The notes under the pieces were generated by a model that saw only the letters and a list, made by a program, of their open reading frames with translations, was not told where the DNA came from and made no database searches. Shown here in pieces: positions 28,365-36,183 of a stretch of DNA of 64,000 bases. Made by a program: the position numbers and the translations under genes. The number at the start of each line of letters is the position of its first letter. Positions within the stretch are counted from its first letter, which is position 1. The DNA comes from UBA5336 sp039818165 (lineage in GTDB: Bacteria > Pseudomonadota > Alphaproteobacteria > Caulobacterales > Hyphomonadaceae), in contig JBCBUL010000002.1 of the NCBI GenBank assembly GCA_039818165.1, positions 227,204 through 291,203 on the forward strand, written 5' to 3'.

Positions 28365-30851
28365 TCACCCCATCGCATCACGCACGAGGTCGTCTTCCGC
28401 TTCCTGCAAGATGGCCTCGCTGGCCTCACCGCCAAACACCGGTTCCTTGCCCACTTCCAGCATCACCGGCACGGCGAACGGGCTGATCTTCTCCAGCGCC
28501 TGGTGATCGATCTTCCCGCGGATGCGCATCAGCATGTCCGACAGGCGGCGGATATCGAGCAATCCCGTCGCCGCGTCCAGGCGGGCCGCCTGCATTAGGA
28601 TATGGTCGGGCTCATGGCTGTTCAGCACATCATAGATGAGATCAGTTGAGAACGTGACCTGACGACCGGTCTTCTCCTGACCCGGAAAGCGGCGGGCGAT
28701 GAGGCCGGAAATCAGCGCGCAATACCGAAACGTCCGCTTCATCAGGAAGCTCTCGGCCAGCCAGTCATCCAGGTCATCGCCCAGCATGTCGGGGTCGAAC
28801 AGGTCCCCCATGTCCAGCACGCCGGGGTCATCCAGGCTCCAGACCGCCATGGCATATTCGCTGCCGACAAAGCCGAGCGGCTTGATGCCCGCCCGCTCCA
28901 TGCGCCGGGTCAGCAGCATGCCGAGGGTCTGGTGGGCCAGGCGCCCCTCAAACGGGTAGCAGACAAGGTAGTGGCGGTCGCCGCGCGGGAAAGTCTCGAC
29001 CAGCAGATGGTCCGGCGGCGGGATGGCGGATTTCTCGCGCTGGACAGCGAACCATTCTTGCACCTGGTCCGGCAGCGCGCTCCACTGGGCGGGATCATGG
29101 ATCATCTGGCGCACGCGCCCGGCCAGGAAGGTGGAGAGGGGGAATTTGCCCCCGGCATAGTAGGGGATGGCCGGGTCGCTGGCGGCGGAATTGGTCACCA
29201 GGACGTCGGTGTCCTGGATGCCGAGGAAAGCGAGGACTTCGCCCGCAAAGAGGAATGTGTCGCCCGGGCTGAGGGTGGAGAGGAAGTATTCCTCGATCTC
29301 GCCCAGCTTGCGGCCGGCGCGGACGGTGCGCGTGTCGCCGGGTTTCTTGCCGCCGATGAACTGGGCCTTGCGCACGCTCAGGGTCGGGGCCTCGATGATG
29401 GCGCCCACATTCATGCGGTGCTGCTGGGCAACGCGGGCGGTGCGCGCGCGCCAATGGCCATCGGGCATGCGCACGATGCGCTTGAACCGGTCATAGGATT
29501 TCAGGGCATAGCCGCCGGTGGCGACGAAATCGACCAGGCGCTCCCAGAGCTCCCAGTCGATATGGGCGTAGGGCGCGGCGCGGCGGACCTCCTCGAACAG
29601 GGCATCCAGCTTGAAACCCGCCCCGCAGGCCCGGCCCATGATGTGCTGGGCGAGCACGTCGAGCGCACCGGTGTCGCGCTGCTCCCCGTCCAGCTCACCG
29701 GCATCGACGGCGGCCTCAGCCGCGCGGCACTCGAGCACTTCGAACCGGTTGGTCGGCACGAGAAGCGCTTCAGACGCCTCATCCATACGGTGGTTGGCGC
29801 GGCCAATACGCTGGATCAGGCGGGCCGAGCCCTTCGGCGCGCCCATCTGGATGACAAGGTCGACCTCGCCCCAGTCAATGCCGAGATCGAGGGTGGAGGT
29901 GCACACCACCGCCTTGAGGGCGCCGGCGGACATCGCCGCCTCGACCTTGCGGCGCTGCTCCTTGCTGAGGGAGCCATGGTGCAGCGCGATGGGCAGATTG
30001 TCGTCATTGATGCGCCAGAGTTCCTGGAACAGCAGCTCGGACTGGCTGCGCGTGTTGACGAAGACCAGCGCGGTCTTCGCGGTCTTGATGCGCTCATAGA
30101 CCTCGCCCACGGCGAAACGGCCGGAATGGCCCGACCAGGGGATGCGTTCCTTCGAGACCAGGATATCAATATTGGCGCTGGCCCCGCCCTGGGCGTGGAG
30201 GATGCGCGGCGCAGTGTCCCCGGCCCGCACGTCCAGCCATGCCGCCAACCCCTCAGGGCTCTTCACCGTCGCGCTCAGGCCGACGAAGCGGCACTGGGGC
30301 GCCCATTCGGCCAGGGTGGCCAGGCCCAGACACAGAAGGTCGCCCCGCTTCTGGGCCGCAATAGCGTGGATCTCGTCGATGATCACGCATTTCAGGTCGG
30401 CGAAGAACTCGGCGGCGTGGTTTGAGGCGATGAAAAGGGCGAGCTGCTCCGGCGTCGTGAGCAAGATGTCCGGCGGGTTGGCGCGCTGGCGCTGGCGTTT
30501 GCTGGCCGGCGTGTCGCCCGTGCGGCTTTCGATTCGGATATCGAGACCCATCTCCTCGACCGGTGTAAGAAGGTTGCGCTCCACATCCACGGCGAGGGCC
30601 TTCAGCGGCGAGATGTAGAGCGTATGGAGGCGGGGGATGTTGGGTTTCGCCGACGACAGCTCCACAAGGCTGGCGAGGAAGCCCGCCAGGGTCTTGCCGC
30701 CGCCCGTGGGCGCGATCAGCAGGGCACTGTCGCCTTCGAGTGCGGCGGAGGTCAGCTCCAATTGGTGCGAGCGCGGTTGCCAGCCCCGCCCGGCAAACCA
30801 GGCCTGGAACTGGGCTGGGAGCTGAAATGCGCCAGGGTCGCCATCTGCCAC
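28365..30851 (-). CDS. Ligase-associated DEXH-box (Lhr-type) helicase
   Basis: An 828 aa superfamily 2 helicase, GTG start. Walker A is LLIAPTGGGKTLAGF near residue 47, the DEXH box is CVIIDEIHAIAAQKRG near residue 155, followed by RFVGLSATVKSP, ALVFVNTRSQSE, VVCTSTLDLGIDWGEVDLVI and RLIQRIGRANHRMDE. A long C-terminal Lhr-core region follows. Size and sequence fit the Lhr-type helicase usually found beside an ATP-dependent DNA ligase, a nuclease and a phosphoesterase in a damage-response cassette. None of those partners is here: upstream is a divergent secreted protein and downstream an unrelated exported protein. Confidence 0.93.
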   Translation of the reverse strand: MADGDPGAFQLPAQFQAWFAGRGWQPRSHQLELTSAALEGDSALLIAPTGGGKTLAGFLASLVELSSAKPNIPRLHTLYISPLKALAVDVERNLLTPVEEMGLDIRIESRTGDTPASKRQRQRANPPDILLTTPEQLALFIASNHAAEFFADLKCVIIDEIHAIAAQKRGDLLCLGLATLAEWAPQCRFVGLSATVKSPEGLAAWLDVRAGDTAPRILHAQGGASANIDILVSKERIPWSGHSGRFAVGEVYERIKTAKTALVFVNTRSQSELLFQELWRINDDNLPIALHHGSLSKEQRRKVEAAMSAGALKAVVCTSTLDLGIDWGEVDLVIQMGAPKGSARLIQRIGRANHRMDEASEALLVPTNRFEVLECRAAEAAVDAGELDGEQRDTGALDVLAQHIMGRACGAGFKLDALFEEVRRAAPYAHIDWELWERLVDFVATGGYALKSYDRFKRIVRMPDGHWRARTARVAQQHRMNVGAIIEAPTLSVRKAQFIGGKKPGDTRTVRAGRKLGEIEEYFLSTLSPGDTFLFAGEVLAFLGIQDTDVLVTNSAASDPAIPYYAGGKFPLSTFLAGRVRQMIHDPAQWSALPDQVQEWFAVQREKSAIPPPDHLLVETFPRGDRHYLVCYPFEGRLAHQTLGMLLTRRMERAGIKPLGFVGSEYAMAVWSLDDPGVLDMGDLFDPDMLGDDLDDWLAESFLMKRTFRYCALISGLIARRFPGQEKTGRQVTFSTDLIYDVLNSHEPDHILMQAARLDAATGLLDIRRLSDMLMRIRGKIDHQALEKISPFAVPVMLEVGKEPVFGGEASEAILQEAEDDLVRDAMG

Positions 30852-30958
30852 TGAGATTACATCTCCGAAAGAACTGCCCCGCTGGCCTTGCCTTTCATAT
30901 GCGGTTCAGCCCCAGTTTCGCCAAGTGAAACAATACGCTGATCCCAAAGGACCTGCCC

Positions 30959-31636
30959 ATGCGCGCCTTCAGTCTCCTCGCCCTTGCCGCACTCGCTCTG
31001 CCCCAGGCCAACGCCGACACGCTGCTCTCGGACCTGATCGCCAAGGAGTTCGCAACCCCCATGGTCGCGTTCGATGTGGCGTTTGAGCACGAAGGGCAAA
31101 CCTTTGAGGCCGAACTGGATGCAACAAAGCCCGAAGGCGAGCGCATGGTGATCATTTCGCCGGATGCGGCCGCGTGGCCTGAAGGCTTTGAAGACGTAGT
31201 CGCCAGCATGGACAAGGATGCGAAAGGCGCGATTTGGTGCGATGAATTCCTTGAGGCCGTGCCCGAAGATGCAGAGCGCGTGGACAGCGATGGTGATGCC
31301 GCCACCTATGTGTTCACGCCAAAGCCGGAAGTCGGCGCAGATGGATCAGAACGCAAACTGTTTGAGAAGCTGATCGCCACACTCGTCGTGGAGCCGGAAA
31401 CGATGACGGTGCAAAGCTACCAGTTGCACCTGCCCGAGCCGACCAAGCCCCACTTCCTCGCAAAGATTGAAACCTTCCAGCTTTTTGTCGAATGCACGCC
31501 CCATGAAAGCGGCAACAGCCACTTTACGCGGTTCGATATCGACATTGCCGGATCGGCCATGGGCAACAGTTTCGACCAGACCGAACGCCGCCGTGTCAGC
31601 AATCTGCGCGCCCCTGCGTTCCCAAGTGAAGGCTAG
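30959..31636 (+). CDS. Exported protein of unknown function
   Basis: A 225 aa protein with signal peptide (RAFSLLALAALALPQANA). The mature part is acidic with two far-apart cysteines (AIWCDEFLE, FVECTPHES) and ends EGERRRVSNLRAPAF-like; it contains EPETMTVQSYQLHLPEPTKP and FTRFDIDIAGSAMG. No family recognised, though similar proteins appear in other marine alphaproteobacteria as far as memory goes. Divergent from the helicase gene. Likely periplasmic. Confidence 0.72.
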   Translation: MRAFSLLALAALALPQANADTLLSDLIAKEFATPMVAFDVAFEHEGQTFEAELDATKPEGERMVIISPDAAAWPEGFEDVVASMDKDAKGAIWCDEFLEAVPEDAERVDSDGDAATYVFTPKPEVGADGSERKLFEKLIATLVVEPETMTVQSYQLHLPEPTKPHFLAKIETFQLFVECTPHESGNSHFTRFDIDIAGSAMGNSFDQTERRRVSNLRAPAFPSEG

Positions 31637-31656
31637 GGCTTAGCCTACCCAATTCA

Positions 31657-31675
31657 GCGGGCGTTTTTCGCCCGC
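31657..31675. terminator. Hairpin between convergent genes
   Basis: A 7-bp stem GCGGGCG / CGCCCGC with a TTTTT loop lies between the stops of the exported protein gene (+) and the photolyase gene (-). There is no long T tract after it on the plus strand, so the strand it serves is unclear. Confidence 0.45.
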
Positions 31676-31732
31676 GGTCAATCTGGGTGTCAGCTTCAGT
31701 GCCCGCAGCGCCCGCTGGCGACGGTCAGGCAC

Positions 31733-33226
31733 TCAAGCCGCCTTGCCCTTGGGCTTGCCGCGTCCACGGGGGCGTTTGCGGCTCCCGTGCTTTTCGTAGA
31801 CACGTTCGGCTTCGGCCTTGGCTTCGGGGGTCTTCTTCACGGCCCAGATCTTTTCGCGCGCGGCCTTCGCGCTGGTGCCATGGTCGACGATGACATCGGG
31901 ATAGTCTTTCTGCTGGCCAGCCTTCCAGGGCTCATGGATGGCCCCGCCTTCAAGATGGGCCAGCTCTGGCACCCATTTGCGGGTGAAGTCTCCGTCCGGG
32001 TCCTGGTCGTGGCCCTGTTTTACGGGGCTGTAGATACGCAGCGTATTGATGCCGGTTTCGCCTGACTGCATCTGGCTCTGGGTCCAGTGAATCCCTGGCT
32101 CATAGTCGCTGTAATAACGGGCCGTCACGAGACCACTCACCTGCCAGGGCAGCCAGAGATTATAACTCGCAAAGCTTTGGAGCATGGCGCGCATGCGGAA
32201 GTTCAGCCACCCATTGGCGCGCAGATAGCGCAGGCACGCATCCACAAAGGGAAAGCCCGTGCGCCCCTCAGCATAGGCCGCCAGTGTCTCGGTATTGATA
32301 CCCCCATCGCGGATGCCCGCATAGGAGCGCGCCATGGGCCACCATTCCAGTTCCGGTTCGGCTTCCAGCTTCTGCATGAAGTGGCAATGCCAGTGCAACC
32401 GGCCGATGAAGCTGCGCAGGGAGCCTTTCCAGCCCGGCGGCGCCGTCTCAACGCCCTGCTCCAGCGCGTCCAGTCGCGAGCGGGTGGCCTGGTAAATCTC
32501 GCGCATGGACAGCGCGCCGTAGGCCAGGTGGATCGACAAGCGGGAGCATGCCGTCTCGCCCGCAATGGGCGTCGACATTTCACTGCGATAGTTACGCCCG
32601 CGCGCATGGAGGAAAGAATTCAGGCACTCAAGGCCAGCAGCCCGCCCAGCCGGCTGCATCCACGTCAGACCATCGGATTCCAGGCCCAGCGCTTCCGGTG
32701 TTGGCAGATCATGTGATGGCGCAGTTGCCCAGGCCACATCACCCGGCAAGTCGCAAACGGGCTCTTCCATCATCGAGTCCCAGCGCTTTGCCCACTTGTC
32801 CCTGTCCAGGGCGGAGCCGCGCCAGATGCCAAACGTCATCGGTTGGTGCCAGACCGTTCCCGTCTCGCGCGCCCAATTGGCCACGCACTTGTCGCGGGCG
32901 AACGTCCACATGTTTCCGGTTTCCCGGTGGGACCAAAGCGTGAAGCGCCCAAGCTCTGAATGCAGGCTGGTCAATACCTCCGGCGCAAATCCGATGCGCA
33001 CGCAGAGCTCTGCCCCCAGACCCTTCAGCGCCCGGCGCAGGTCTTCAATGCCGGCGGAGAGGTAGCGGTAGTGGCGGTGGCTGGCATCCTCGCCCATCCA
33101 ATAACCGGGTTCGATAATGACCAGCGGCAGCACCCGTCCCGCCAGCGCAGCGCGCACAAGGGCCGGGTGATCTTCCACGCGCAAGTCGCGCTTGAACCAG
33201 ACGATCTGAAGGGGGGCATCGCTCAT
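31733..33226 (-). CDS. Divergent cryptochrome/photolyase family protein
   Basis: A 497 aa protein; ATG at 33226 gives MSDAPLQIVWFKRDLRVEDH, the standard photolyase N-terminal domain. The FAD-binding region contains WHCHFMQKLEAEPELEWW, GRTGFPFVDACLRYLRANGW, and WLNFRMRAMLQSFASYNLW. The FAD-contact segment that in class I enzymes reads NNGGW reads here EPGIHW. It ends in a Lys/Arg-rich tail (SRKRPRGRGKPKGKAA). Overall it is a class I-like but divergent member; whether it repairs DNA or acts as a photoreceptor cannot be told. It lies directly after tRNA-His on the minus strand. Confidence 0.88.
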   Translation of the reverse strand: MSDAPLQIVWFKRDLRVEDHPALVRAALAGRVLPLVIIEPGYWMGEDASHRHYRYLSAGIEDLRRALKGLGAELCVRIGFAPEVLTSLHSELGRFTLWSHRETGNMWTFARDKCVANWARETGTVWHQPMTFGIWRGSALDRDKWAKRWDSMMEEPVCDLPGDVAWATAPSHDLPTPEALGLESDGLTWMQPAGRAAGLECLNSFLHARGRNYRSEMSTPIAGETACSRLSIHLAYGALSMREIYQATRSRLDALEQGVETAPPGWKGSLRSFIGRLHWHCHFMQKLEAEPELEWWPMARSYAGIRDGGINTETLAAYAEGRTGFPFVDACLRYLRANGWLNFRMRAMLQSFASYNLWLPWQVSGLVTARYYSDYEPGIHWTQSQMQSGETGINTLRIYSPVKQGHDQDPDGDFTRKWVPELAHLEGGAIHEPWKAGQQKDYPDVIVDHGTSAKAAREKIWAVKKTPEAKAEAERVYEKHGSRKRPRGRGKPKGKAA

Positions 33227-33291
33227 GGGAGTGACATGATGCCCGGGGCGAGACCGGCAAGCGCAGAATTGCCGCGCCGGACATCTGGTGA

Positions 33292-33368
33292 TGGTACCGC
33301 CTCCCCGGATCGAACGGGGGACCTCTAGATCCACAATCTAGCGCTCTAACCGACTGAGCTAAGGCGGC
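33292..33368 (-). tRNA. tRNA-His (anticodon GTG), no encoded G-1
   Basis: A 77-nt cloverleaf including encoded CCA. The anticodon stem is CTAGA/TCTAG around loop TTGTGGA with anticodon GTG; the T arm contains GTTCGATCC. The acceptor stem pairs GCCGCCT with AGGCGGT, giving a G1-U72 pair and discriminator A73. The base before G1 is T, so the extra G-1 found in nearly all tRNA-His is not encoded. Loss of G-1 with A73 is a known feature of a subset of alphaproteobacteria that have a matching HisRS. Confidence 0.93.
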
Positions 33369-33384
33369 ATAACCCAAGGCGCGG

Positions 33385-33413
33385 TGAATACATCGGCGCG
33401 CCGGGGCGTTCAA
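33385..33413 (-). promoter_or_regulatory. Sigma-70-type promoter for tRNA-His
   Basis: On the minus strand TTGAAC and TATTCA are separated by exactly 17 nt, and the -10 box ends about 16 nt before the tRNA 5' end. This fits a housekeeping promoter driving tRNA-His and perhaps the photolyase downstream. Confidence 0.6.
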
Positions 33414-33428
33414 GGGTGGCGCGTGCGA

Positions 33429-33977
33429 CTAAGAGAGTTTTTCCACCTGGTCGTATTCCAGATCCACAGGCGTGGAGCGCCCGAAGATCGAAACCGACAC
33501 TTTGAGGCGGGCGTTCTCTTCGTCGACTTCCTCGACAGCGCCCTCGAACCCCTGGAACGGGCCTTCGTTGACGCGTACTTCCTCGCCCACCTCGAACGTG
33601 ATGGTCGGACGCACGCGCTCTGTCACAGTGCCATCCTCGGAGGTGCCGAGCATGCGGTCCACTTCGCGCTTGGGCACAGGCAGGGGTTTCTTGCCGCCAT
33701 CAGCGCCGAGGAAGCCGGAGACTTTCGGCGTGTCTTTCACCAGGTGATACACGTCATCCGTCAGGCGCGTTTTCATCAGCACATAGCCTTGCAGCATGCG
33801 CTTCTCGACGGTTTTTTTCTTGCCACGGACCACTTCGACCACCTCTTCGGTGGGCACCTGAATGTCCTCGATCAGCTCTGACAGGCCCTTGCGTTCAGCC
33901 TGCTCAATAATGTTGGCCGCCACCTTCTTTTCGAAGTTGGAGTAGGCATGCACAATATACCAACGCGCTTCAGACAT
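33429..33977 (-). CDS. nusG: Transcription termination/antitermination factor NusG
   Basis: A 182 aa protein. The N-terminal NGN domain starts ARWYIVHAYSNFEKKVAANI and holds VLMKTRLTDDVYHLVKDTP; the C-terminal KOW domain contains EEVRVNEGPFQGFEGAVEEV. NusG binds RNA polymerase and couples it to the ribosome or Rho. It is downstream of secE as usual, but the ribosomal protein gene rplK that normally follows is absent; tRNA-His follows instead. Confidence 0.97.
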   Translation of the reverse strand: MSEARWYIVHAYSNFEKKVAANIIEQAERKGLSELIEDIQVPTEEVVEVVRGKKKTVEKRMLQGYVLMKTRLTDDVYHLVKDTPKVSGFLGADGGKKPLPVPKREVDRMLGTSEDGTVTERVRPTITFEVGEEVRVNEGPFQGFEGAVEEVDEENARLKVSVSIFGRSTPVDLEYDQVEKLS

Positions 33978-34019
33978 GGCGCAGGGCGCTCCTCATAATA
34001 TGACGGACTTGGCGGGCGA

Positions 34020-34232
34020 TCAGCCCAGACCCGTAATCATGCGCACGACGGCGCCAATGATCTGGTCGGCGAAAAACAGAAACAGCGCTACGATGATCGA
34101 CATCACGATCACCATGATAGTGGCAGCAATGGTTTCCTGGCGCGATGTCCACGTTACCTTGTTGCCTTCCGCGCGCACCTGGCGAGCGAATGTCACCGGT
34201 CCCACGCTCTGCTTTTTGTCCTCAGCGGCCAT
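34020..34232 (-). CDS. secE: Preprotein translocase subunit SecE
   Basis: A 70 aa protein with one C-terminal membrane helix (IVMSIIVALFLFFADQIIGAV) after the conserved amphipathic part FARQVRAEGNKVTWTSRQET. This is the short single-helix SecE of most bacteria; it clamps SecY in the translocon. The ATG at 34232 is chosen because the frame upstream is long but not SecE-like. nusG follows 42 nt downstream. Confidence 0.96.
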   Translation of the reverse strand: MAAEDKKQSVGPVTFARQVRAEGNKVTWTSRQETIAATIMVIVMSIIVALFLFFADQIIGAVVRMITGLG

Positions 34233-34363
34233 TCCAAAAGTCCATGTTTTTGGGGTGAAAGTGTTCCGTAGCCGATCTTTCGCCCGTTCACAACGCCTAA
34301 TACCGCGTCGACTGTACCCTAGAGGTGTAGGCGTGCGGCCCGCAAACAAGTGGCGACATGACC

Positions 34364-34402
34364 AAAAAAAGCGGCGCGCCGGGAGGGGACCGTGCGCGCC
34401 GC
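34364..34402 (-). terminator. Rho-independent terminator after the EF-hand gene
   Basis: A 9-bp GC-rich stem (GCGGCGCGC / GCGCGCCGC, positions 34371-34379 and 34394-34402) followed on the minus strand by seven T residues (34364-34370). It would end the transcript of the EF-hand gene before secE. Confidence 0.82.
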
Positions 34403-34521
34403 ACCAGGTGCCGAAGGACCGGCGACCTGACCGATGATGGGATCGACAGGGGTTCAGGAGCCGCGTTCTGGCGGAGACGCGGAGGGAGGGACGCCCTGTC
34501 GATCCCTATGTTGAGACGATC

Positions 34522-34884
34522 TTACGAGGCGTCGTCTCCGGGCATGGTCTCCTCGGCAGGATCAGAGAAGTCTGTCTCTGTTTCCATCGCCGTGGAGGCT
34601 TCCCAATCATCGGCCTTTTCCTGGACGGCCATCACGGCTTCGAGTTCTTCGATCGTGAGGATGCCATCTTCGCCGGCCATGACGGCGAACTGCAGTTCGG
34701 CTTCTGCCGCATCTGCGCCATTGGCCGTGGCATAGGTCGTAAACTCCGCAGACGTGACGGCGCCATCGCCATCGGTGTCCATCGATGTGAACTTGTCAGC
34801 GGGGCCACCATGGCCATCGGCGAAAGCGGCACCGGCAAGCATGAAGACTGCTACCGCACCGGTTCCAATCATAGCGTTTTTCAT
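34522..34884 (-). CDS. Exported EF-hand calcium-binding protein
   Basis: A 120 aa protein with a signal peptide (TGAVAVFMLAGAAFA). A canonical EF-hand loop DTDGDGAVTSAE runs from residue 36 to 47; a second, degenerate loop (MAGEDGILTIEE) follows near residue 68. The C-terminal tail is acidic. AAGGAG lies about 8 nt before ATG 34884. A periplasmic calcium-binding role is likely; the ligand effect is unknown. A terminator follows, so it is a single-gene unit. Confidence 0.88.
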   Translation of the reverse strand: MKNAMIGTGAVAVFMLAGAAFADGHGGPADKFTSMDTDGDGAVTSAEFTTYATANGADAAEAELQFAVMAGEDGILTIEELEAVMAVQEKADDWEASTAMETETDFSDPAEETMPGDDAS

Positions 34885-35160
34885 CACCAATCTCCTTGTC
34901 TGGACCCCGCGAGGGATTGGGGCCTCGTGTATTGGCACACGCCGCACTCGGCATGTGAGGAGGGTGAAACACGGCCAATCGAGAAACGCCCGTGAACTGA
35001 TCGCCAGACTCCGGGCGAAAAGACGGCAGCACCACGGCGCTGAAGCGCCAAGGAGGCTTTCCAAATGTTTTTATTGGACATTTTCAGGCGGATGATCGTG
35101 CAGACGCCTCTCCAAGATTTCATGGGATGGGCGCACACACGGCCGTTAGTGGCCTCGCCA
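34885..35160. other. Intergenic region without a visible gene
   Basis: About 275 nt between the EF-hand gene and the 3-hydroxyisobutyrate dehydrogenase gene. A small hairpin GGCGC TGAA GCGCC is near 35035-35048. No gene or clear promoter could be supported, beyond the ribosome site of the EF-hand gene at its left end. Confidence 0.5.
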
Positions 35161-36051
35161 CTATCCCTTGATACGTCCTGGCCACATCATTTCGATGATC
35201 GCGGAGAAGTCTTTTCCGCCCTGCCCCATCCCGGAGAACATGGCGTAGAGCGCCTCAGCCTGGGCGCCCAGCGGCGTGGTCGCCCCGGCCGTTGCCGCAG
35301 CGCCCTGGGCAAGCTTCAAATCCTTGAGCATCATATCCACGGCAAAGCCTGGCTGATATTTCCGATCCGCCGGGCTTTCAGGCCCGACACCCGGCACGGG
35401 GCAATAGCTCGTCAGCGACCAGTTTTGCCCCGATGAGACGCTTGCGATGTCGTGGAACTTGTCCTGGGCGAGCCCCAGCTTCTCAGCCAGCGCCATGGCC
35501 TCACACGTCCCGATCATCGAGATGGCCAGCAACATGTTATTGCAAATCTTGGCCGCCTGGCCTGCGCCGCTGTCGCCCGCATGGATCACTGTCTTGGACA
35601 TCGGCCCCAGCGCTTCATCGACGGTCTCAAAGTCCGCCGCTTCGCACCCCACCATGAAGGTCAGCGTCCCTGCATCAGCCGCTGCGGTGCCGCCCGACAC
35701 GGGGGCATCCGCCGCCCGAAACCCGGCCGCTTGGGCCCGCGTCGCCACCGCCCGCGCCGTTGTGACATCAATGGTCGAGCAATCGACCAACAGGCATTCC
35801 GACGGTGCGGCTTCAATCACTTCATCATAGACACTGGAGACATGAGCACCCGCAGGCAACATCGTGATCACTGCATCGGCTTCAGCCACAGCGGCCGCGA
35901 CCGAGGACGCAGGCTTGCAGCCCGCTTTCTCCGCCCGTTTCAGATTGTCCGAGCTCAGGTCGAAGGCGTGCACCGTGCGCCCCGCGCGCACCTGATTGGC
36001 CGCCATGCCCTGGCCCATGTTCCCGAGCCCGATGAATGCAATCTTTCTCAT
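35161..36051 (-). CDS. mmsB: 3-hydroxyisobutyrate dehydrogenase
   Basis: A 296 aa NAD-dependent dehydrogenase. It starts MRKIAFIGLGNMGQGMAANQ, with the GLGNMG dinucleotide loop; DAPVSGGTAAADAGTLTFMV near residue 121 is the substrate-binding signature and AAKICNNMLLAISM holds the catalytic Lys. In valine breakdown the enzyme oxidises 3-hydroxyisobutyrate to methylmalonate semialdehyde. No other valine catabolism gene is adjacent. The ATG at 36051 is preferred over a start at 36108. Confidence 0.93.
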   Translation of the reverse strand: MRKIAFIGLGNMGQGMAANQVRAGRTVHAFDLSSDNLKRAEKAGCKPASSVAAAVAEADAVITMLPAGAHVSSVYDEVIEAAPSECLLVDCSTIDVTTARAVATRAQAAGFRAADAPVSGGTAAADAGTLTFMVGCEAADFETVDEALGPMSKTVIHAGDSGAGQAAKICNNMLLAISMIGTCEAMALAEKLGLAQDKFHDIASVSSGQNWSLTSYCPVPGVGPESPADRKYQPGFAVDMMLKDLKLAQGAAATAGATTPLGAQAEALYAMFSGMGQGGKDFSAIIEMMWPGRIKG

Positions 36052-36183
36052 GCCAAAGCCTCCCGTTTCATGCCTGTGTGCATGGGCGCGGGCGAAGCGG
36101 CAAGACACCTCGTCGCGTCACGGCAAGGCCCTGTAATCTGTCGAGGTGCGCGAGAACCAGTTCCCTTGCGATCCGATGGCCCG

